From: CAYUWK01 sp964580085
Lineage (GTDB): Bacteria; Patescibacteriota; Minisyncoccia; Minisyncoccales; CG1-02-41-26
Direction of reading: 5' to 3'
DNA: 8,442 bases
NCBI GenBank assembly: GCA_964580085.1
Contig: CAZOJF010000021.1
Coordinates: 1 to 8,442, forward strand
Below the pieces are notes generated by a model. The model was given only the letters and a program-made list of their open reading frames with translations, did no database searches and was not told the DNA's origin. This document shows, in pieces, positions 4,263 to 8,442 of this stretch; the first letter of the stretch is position 1, and every line of letters begins with the position of its first letter. The translations under genes were made by a program, and so were the position numbers.

Positions 4263-6638
4263 ATGTTTAAAAAAATTGTTAAGTTTTGTTTGTGCGCCCT
4301 CGTTTTCTTAATGCCTTTATTCTTTTTGCCTTCAAGCGTTGAAGCATTTGAATTTAATAAAGGTTATTTATTATTTTTCTTAGTCAGTGTCGGTCTTTTA
4401 GCATGGCTGGGAAACATGGTGTTTAAAAATAAGAAAGTCGTATTTCGAAGAACTCCTCTTGATTTATTTGTTTTGGCCTACCTAGGCACAATGACTTTAG
4501 CAACAGTTTTTTCTCAAGATAAAATTACAAGTTTGTTTGGTTACTATGGAAGATTTTGGCCAAGTTTAATTGGCATATTGTCATTAGGTGGTTTTTATTT
4601 TTTAGTTACAAACAACGTAGAAATAAAATCTGAGACAGAGGAAAAGTCAGATAATAAGGTTGGTCAATCATCTCTGATTAAAGCATTTATTTGGTCAATA
4701 TCTTTTGTAGTATTAACAACATATTTTTCATTATTCGGATTTTGGACAAAGATAAGCAATTATTTAGTATCAATTAATGAAAGTTTAGCCTTGCCCGATG
4801 TAATGGTTTATCAAGGGTTTAATCCAATTAGTGGCTCAACTGAAATTTTAGGAATCTTTTTAAGTATAGCAACTGTATTTTTATTAGCCTATTTAGCTTT
4901 TAAAGGATTGGTTTCTATGAGAAATGGAGCACAGGGAGTAGTAGAAAAGAAAAAACAAAAAAGACAAACTATTTTTAATTATATTTTAATTTTTAGTATT
5001 TTAGGATTATTATTGATTATTAATTTCTGGCCAGCATGGCTAATTATGTGTTTATCTTTACTTGCATTTTTAATTTTTTCCTTTAGAAAAAGGTTGTTTA
5101 AAGAAGATGTTAATTATTTAAGTTTGCCGATTTTATTTCTTTTGATTTCCATTATCTTTCTTTTCTTTAGTCCTTTGCAAGGTCTTTTTCCAGCAAATAG
5201 TGTGGTAAACAATCTACCTTCAGAAATTTTACCTTCTCAAAAAGTAAGTTGGAATATTGCCTTCCAAGGAGTGAAAGAAAGCCCTCTTGTTGGCTCCGGA
5301 CTTGGTAATTTTAGTTATTTATTCAATAAATTTAAACCGGAAAGTTTTTTAAACTCTACTGTTTGGCAAATACGATTTGATAAACCAATTAATTATTTTA
5401 CAGAATTGATAGGAACGACAGGTATTTTAGGAGTTTTAAGCTATTTATTATTGATCGGAATGTTTTTACTGGTATCATTTATGATTGTTAATGGTAAAGA
5501 CGCCTCATCTCATAATTCTTTATTCACCCTTTCTATATTATTAGCCTTTATTGCTTTAATAATTGCTCAATTCTTTTATCATCAAGACACAACCTTAGCT
5601 TTTGTTTTTTGGTTCTTTTTAGCCCTGGGAGTAGTAAGTTGGAAAAAAGTTGTCAAAGAAACAACATTCAGTTTTAAAGATTTTCCAGAAATTGGATTAA
5701 TATGCACAGTTATTTTTTGGGCAATATTATTTGGATTTTTATTTTTCTACTTTACAATGGGTAAGCTTTATATAGCGGATGTTTATTATCGTGATTATCT
5801 AGCAAATCCGACCGAAATGAAATTAGCATCAGAACAAGCAAATTCTCTCCAAAAGGCAGGGCAATTAGCAAATTCTAGAACTGTTTATCACATTATTTTA
5901 GCTAGAGCTTATTTAGGAGAACTAATAAAAGAAACCCAACAGCCCGGGCCAGATAATCAACGCTTGGCAAATATAGTTGCTTTAACTGTGGCCGAAGGGA
6001 AAAAGGCCGTAGAACTTAGTCCTAATAGGGTAACTACTCAAGAAACATTAGGATTTATTTATCGTGATATCCAAGGTTTAGCAGAAGGAGCTACAGAATG
6101 GGGGATTACAGTACTAGAAAGAGCAATTGAGCTAGAACCAAGAAATCCTATCTTGATAAGTGAATTAGCAAAGTTTTATGTTGGAGATAGTGGAGATATG
6201 GAAAAAGCCAAAGAATTATTTAAGAGAGCATTAGAAGTTAAGAGTGATTATGTTGATGCTGCTGTTTCCTTGAGTATTTTAGAAGAGAACGAAGGTAACA
6301 CAGAAGAAGCTGTAAGGCTTATGGAGGATTTGGTTAGCAAAGTTCCATCTTCGGTTGATGCTCGTTTTCAATTCGGAAGATTATACTATAACCAAGAACA
6401 ATATGAAAAAGCAATTGAACAGTTTGAAATAGCAATGCAGCTTTTCCCAAATCATTCCAACTCAATTTATTCTTTAGGACTTGTTTATCAAAAGAAAGGA
6501 GACAATACGAAGGCCTTAGAAATGTTTAAAAAAGTATTAGAACTTAACCCAGGAAACATAGAAATTAAAAATAGAATAGATGAAGTTTCCAGGGTATCTA
6601 CTCCAGAAACAGAGCCAGAAACAGAGCCAGAAGAATAA
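4263..6638 (+). CDS. O-antigen ligase/Wzy-like polytopic membrane protein fused to TPR repeats
   Basis: This encodes 791 residues in two parts. Residues 1-500 contain roughly eleven or twelve hydrophobic segments (for example about 5-25, 34-54, 65-85, 137-160, 235-270, 280-305, 380-405 and 475-500). The segment at 337-350 (VKESPLVGSGLGNF) followed by FNKFKP and INYFTELIGTTGILG matches the signature of the O-antigen ligase/polymerase (WaaL/Wzy) family, which transfers or polymerises lipid-linked glycans on the outer face of the cytoplasmic membrane. From about 577 to 775 there are at least four TPR units (such as EKAKELFKRALEVKSDYVDA and TKALEMFKKVLELNPGN), a protein-interaction scaffold. The protein ends in a Thr/Glu/Pro tail with a duplicated 12-base unit. 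The His usually seen after the periplasmic GxGxxxF motif (AHN in many family members) appears replaced by Ile. Likely role: cell-surface glycan assembly or glycosylation; the substrate is unknown. Confidence 0.85.
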   Translation: MFKKIVKFCLCALVFLMPLFFLPSSVEAFEFNKGYLLFFLVSVGLLAWLGNMVFKNKKVVFRRTPLDLFVLAYLGTMTLATVFSQDKITSLFGYYGRFWPSLIGILSLGGFYFLVTNNVEIKSETEEKSDNKVGQSSLIKAFIWSISFVVLTTYFSLFGFWTKISNYLVSINESLALPDVMVYQGFNPISGSTEILGIFLSIATVFLLAYLAFKGLVSMRNGAQGVVEKKKQKRQTIFNYILIFSILGLLLIINFWPAWLIMCLSLLAFLIFSFRKRLFKEDVNYLSLPILFLLISIIFLFFSPLQGLFPANSVVNNLPSEILPSQKVSWNIAFQGVKESPLVGSGLGNFSYLFNKFKPESFLNSTVWQIRFDKPINYFTELIGTTGILGVLSYLLLIGMFLLVSFMIVNGKDASSHNSLFTLSILLAFIALIIAQFFYHQDTTLAFVFWFFLALGVVSWKKVVKETTFSFKDFPEIGLICTVIFWAILFGFLFFYFTMGKLYIADVYYRDYLANPTEMKLASEQANSLQKAGQLANSRTVYHIILARAYLGELIKETQQPGPDNQRLANIVALTVAEGKKAVELSPNRVTTQETLGFIYRDIQGLAEGATEWGITVLERAIELEPRNPILISELAKFYVGDSGDMEKAKELFKRALEVKSDYVDAAVSLSILEENEGNTEEAVRLMEDLVSKVPSSVDARFQFGRLYYNQEQYEKAIEQFEIAMQLFPNHSNSIYSLGLVYQKKGDNTKALEMFKKVLELNPGNIEIKNRIDEVSRVSTPETEPETEPEE

Positions 6639-6674
6639 AGAATAATTTAAGTAATAGTTATAGATAGTGATATT

Positions 6675-6989
6675 ATGGAAATACGCATTATAGATAGTTC
6701 TTTAGAAAAATTTATTGTTTCTTTAGAGAAATCAAGTATCGCAAAAGTACTACACAGTATTAACTTACTTGAAAAATTTGGCAATAAATTATATTTTCCG
6801 CACACCAAGAAAATTTGTTCCAATTTGTTCGAATTACGGATACATGGCAAACAAGAAATTAGAATATTTTATACTTTTTATAAATATAAAATTTTTCTAT
6901 TATATGGTTTTAGAAAAAAATCACAAAAAATTCCTAAAAAAGAAATCCGTATTGCCATCCAAAAATTAAAAAGTATTGACACAATATAA
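6675..6989 (+). CDS. HigB-like (Gp49/RelE-superfamily) toxin of a type II toxin-antitoxin pair
   Basis: This encodes 104 residues, the normal size for the phage Gp49-like/HigB group of RelE-ParE superfamily toxins, which usually act as ribosome-dependent mRNA endonucleases. The family pattern is clear: an N-terminal helical region (about 8-35), HTKKICSNLFELRI (43-56), the strand EIRIFYTF (61-68), then FLLYGFRKKSQKIPKKEIRIA (74-94), corresponding to the usual LLhgFxKKxxkxPxxEixxA. The basic residues expected around the active face (R55, R63, R80, K81, K82) are present. It starts 36 bases after the membrane-protein gene with no terminator between, so it may be partly read through. The toxin precedes its antitoxin, as in higBA. 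The stop overlaps a palindrome at 6984-7003. No Shine-Dalgarno is evident. Confidence 0.85.
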   Translation: MEIRIIDSSLEKFIVSLEKSSIAKVLHSINLLEKFGNKLYFPHTKKICSNLFELRIHGKQEIRIFYTFYKYKIFLLYGFRKKSQKIPKKEIRIAIQKLKSIDTI

Positions 6990-7003
6990 CATATATGTTA
7001 TAT
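6984..7003. promoter_or_regulatory. Perfect 20-bp palindrome between toxin and antitoxin; candidate operator
   Basis: ATATAACATATATGTTATAT is a perfect inverted repeat centred between 6993 and 6994, overlapping the toxin stop codon and ending 9 bases before the antitoxin ATG (7013 in this copy). A second copy at 7139-7158 belongs to the duplicated contig end. XRE-type antitoxins bind such dyads, but the pure AT composition means chance is possible. Confidence 0.4.
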
Positions 7004-7038
7004 ATATGATATATGAAAACAAAAAGCTATAAACAATT
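6984..7038 (+). repeat. Left copy of the 55-bp duplication flanking the gap
   Basis: Identical base for base to 7139-7193. It contains the last bases of the toxin gene, the palindrome, and the first 26 bases of the antitoxin gene (ATG at 7013, MKTKSYKQ). It is best explained as a contig end, not a biological repeat. Confidence 0.9.
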
Positions 7039-7138
7039 NNNNNNNNNNNNNNNNNNNNNNNNNNNNNNNNNNNNNNNNNNNNNNNNNNNNNNNNNNNNNN
7101 NNNNNNNNNNNNNNNNNNNNNNNNNNNNNNNNNNNNNN
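7039..7138. other. Assembly gap of exactly 100 N
   Basis: One hundred N is the conventional placeholder for a gap of unknown length. Both flanks carry the same 55 bases, so the neighbouring contigs probably overlap and the true gap length is negative. Merging them removes 155 bases and yields a normal toxin-antitoxin operon. Confidence 0.95.
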
Positions 7139-7193
7139 ATATAACATATATGTTATATATATGATATATGAAAACAAAAAGCTATAAACAATT
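7139..7193 (+). repeat. Right copy of the 55-bp duplication flanking the gap
   Basis: Exact repeat of 6984-7038 at an offset of 155. It begins immediately after the N run, the position expected of a shared assembly k-mer at a contig end. Confidence 0.9.
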
Positions 7194-7446
7194 TAGAAAA
7201 CACTTATTAGAGGATAAACAAGTTAAACAAGCATATAAAAATCTTATGCCGGAGTTTGATTTGATTAAAATAATTATAAAAAAAAGAATTGAAAACGGTT
7301 TAACTCAAAAAGAACTTGCTAGAAAAATTGGAACAAAGCAATCAGCAGTTTCTCGTTTTGAATCGGGTACTTATAATCCAAGTTTCTCTTTCGTCCAAAA
7401 AATTGCTCAGGCCCTAGATACAAGATTGAAGATTTCATTAAAATAA
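7168..7446 (+). CDS. HigA-like XRE-family antitoxin
   Basis: This encodes 92 residues. A helix-turn-helix of the XRE/Cro-C1 type lies in the C-terminal half: LTQKELARKIGTKQSAVSRFESG at 45-67, followed by the usual helix PSFSFVQKIAQALDTRLKI (71-89). The N-terminal 30 residues (MKTKSYKQFRKHLL...) are charged and helical, probably the toxin-neutralising part. Such antitoxins bind both the toxin and operator DNA and repress their own operon. The HigA-type partner of the Gp49-like toxin is expected directly downstream, as found here. The same start is also present before the N run at 7013. When the duplicated 55 bases are collapsed, the toxin stop and this ATG are 23 bases apart. There is no Shine-Dalgarno. 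Confidence 0.88.
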   Translation: MKTKSYKQFRKHLLEDKQVKQAYKNLMPEFDLIKIIIKKRIENGLTQKELARKIGTKQSAVSRFESGTYNPSFSFVQKIAQALDTRLKISLK

Positions 7447-7474
7447 TAAAAAGAGAATTATTTTATAAAATAAA

Positions 7475-8442
7475 ATGACTTCAAAAAAGAGAATAAAACC
7501 AAAGAAGACTTTATTTAGATCTCGAAAGATTAAGATCAAAGTTGTTGGAATCGGCGGAGGAGGCAGTTCTATTGTTTCGGAAATTGCTAGGAATATAAAT
7601 AATGCCAGTTTTGTTATATTTGATAGTGACCATAGAGTTCTTAAGAAAGCAGGTCCAGGAGTAAAAGTTGTGCAATTAGGAGAAGAATTGACCAATGGAT
7701 TGGGGACGGGAATGGATGTTAACCTGGGGCAGAAAATAGCTGAAAAGGAAAAGGAAAAAATTACCAAAATATTAAAGAATCAAGATTTAATTATCTTAAT
7801 CGGCTCTTTAGGAGGAGGTTTTGCTTCAGGTGCATTGCCTCTTTTTGCTGAGGTTACCAAGGAGCTTAAAAATATTAGTTTAGGAATTTTTACTTTACCC
7901 TTTCAATTTGAAGGAGAAAAAAAGATGAAAATTGCTCAAGAGTCATTAGAACAAATTAAAGAAAATTTATCAGGGCAATTTATTATTTCCAATGAAAAGA
8001 TATTTGAAATTATTGATAAGAAAACTCCTTTGAAAAAAGCACTTTCCAGTTTAAATAAGTCTCTAATTTTAATGTTAGAGGATTTAATAGAAATAATTTC
8101 CAAACCGGGTTTAATTAATATTGATTTTGCTGATTTAAAAACGATCTTAAGCGGGAAAGGCAGAACAATTCATTTTGGAGGTGCTATTGCTCAAGGCCCT
8201 AACAGAGCGGAAGAAGTCATAAAGAAAGTTTTTGAAAACCCATTAAGCGTGGGAGACATAGGGAAATGTAAAAAGATTCTGTTTAATATTAGAGGAGGGA
8301 AAGACCTAACATTAAAAGAAGTTGAAAAGATAAGTATGGGTATTTGCGGACTTAATAAAACAGCCAAGATAATTTTTGGAATTTCCGAAAACTTAAAAAA
8401 TAGCAATAAAATTAAATTAACTTTAATTCAAGTTGGAGAAGG
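7475..8442 (+). CDS. Divergent FtsZ-family (tubulin superfamily) GTPase-like protein, 3' end beyond the window
   Basis: The frame is open from ATG 7475 to the window end (322 codons visible), so the C-terminus is missing. FtsZ landmarks appear in order: the T1 loop KVVGIGGGGSS (22-32), GLGTG, the position of the T4 loop GSLGGGFASGALP (110-122), the PFQFEG segment (142-147), the T7 catalytic loop NIDFAD (215-220), GPNRAEEV, and a C-terminal NIRGGKDLTLKEVEKIS. FtsZ normally polymerises with GTP to build the division ring. Here the signature GGGTGTG has become GGGFASG, the T3-region NTD is DSD, the conserved Arg after FEG is Lys (K150), and NDK is NEK (173-175). The T7 residues N215, D217 and D220 are kept. 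A basic extension of about 20 residues precedes the fold. It is therefore a paralogue that may bind nucleotide differently. It starts 28 bases after the antitoxin gene, without a Shine-Dalgarno. Confidence 0.85.
   Translation, partial: MTSKKRIKPKKTLFRSRKIKIKVVGIGGGGSSIVSEIARNINNASFVIFDSDHRVLKKAGPGVKVVQLGEELTNGLGTGMDVNLGQKIAEKEKEKITKILKNQDLIILIGSLGGGFASGALPLFAEVTKELKNISLGIFTLPFQFEGEKKMKIAQESLEQIKENLSGQFIISNEKIFEIIDKKTPLKKALSSLNKSLILMLEDLIEIISKPGLINIDFADLKTILSGKGRTIHFGGAIAQGPNRAEEVIKKVFENPLSVGDIGKCKKILFNIRGGKDLTLKEVEKISMGICGLNKTAKIIFGISENLKNSNKIKLTLIQVGE

Noticed and set aside
7013..7038. A second, truncated antitoxin gene before the N run
   Set aside because: It is part of an exact 55-base duplication abutting a 100-N placeholder, most simply an unmerged contig overlap.
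7438..7767. Minus-strand open frame of 109 codons at the start of the FtsZ-like gene
   Set aside because: It is antisense to the FtsZ-like gene, which has clear family motifs; the antisense peptide is low-complexity hydrophobic sequence.

Overview
The window looks like a scaffold from an AT-rich candidate phyla radiation (Patescibacteria-type) bacterium. The evidence is a compact diversity-generating retroelement (DGR) of the kind common in that group, a secreted protein mixing thrombospondin-like and MopE-type Cys/Asp motifs, a polytopic O-antigen-ligase-like protein fused to TPRs, a small coiled protein of a type I associate with these genomes, and near absence of Shine-Dalgarno sequences. 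TGA ends the variable protein exactly after its conserved C-terminus, so the standard bacterial code fits and a TGA-as-glycine code is unlikely. The lineage is inference from gene content, not from a marker gene.

Bases 1-2115 hold a DGR in the classic order target/variable repeat (VR), avd, template repeat (TR), reverse transcriptase. The window opens inside the VR, so most of the target gene is missing. Over 153 aligned bases VR and TR differ at 17 positions, and 16 of these are adenines in TR. This is the signature of adenine-specific mutagenic retrohoming, and it shows directly that the system has been active. The spacer between avd and TR contains two clear hairpins that may belong to the template RNA. 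A secreted Cys-rich protein (2131-3675) starts 15 bases after the RT gene.

Bases 3674-4262 hold a small minus-strand gene with a nearly perfect sigma-70-type promoter and a Rho-independent terminator, then a divergent intergenic region with an equally good promoter for the plus-strand gene at 4263. That gene (4263-6638) encodes a 791-residue membrane protein, a Wzy/WaaL-like glycan polymerase or ligase followed by TPRs.

Bases 6675-7446 hold a toxin-first HigB/HigA-type toxin-antitoxin pair. It is interrupted by exactly 100 N flanked by a perfect 55-base duplication, almost certainly two contigs that overlap and were scaffolded without merging. With the gap closed, the toxin stop and antitoxin start are 23 bases apart around a perfect 20-base palindrome. 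From 7475 to the window end runs a partial FtsZ/tubulin-superfamily gene. It keeps the catalytic T7 loop but has lost the canonical GGGTGTG nucleotide-binding loop, so it is a divergent FtsZ paralogue.

The parts most worth following are the DGR with its structured spacer, the altered FtsZ, and the false gap in the toxin-antitoxin operon.
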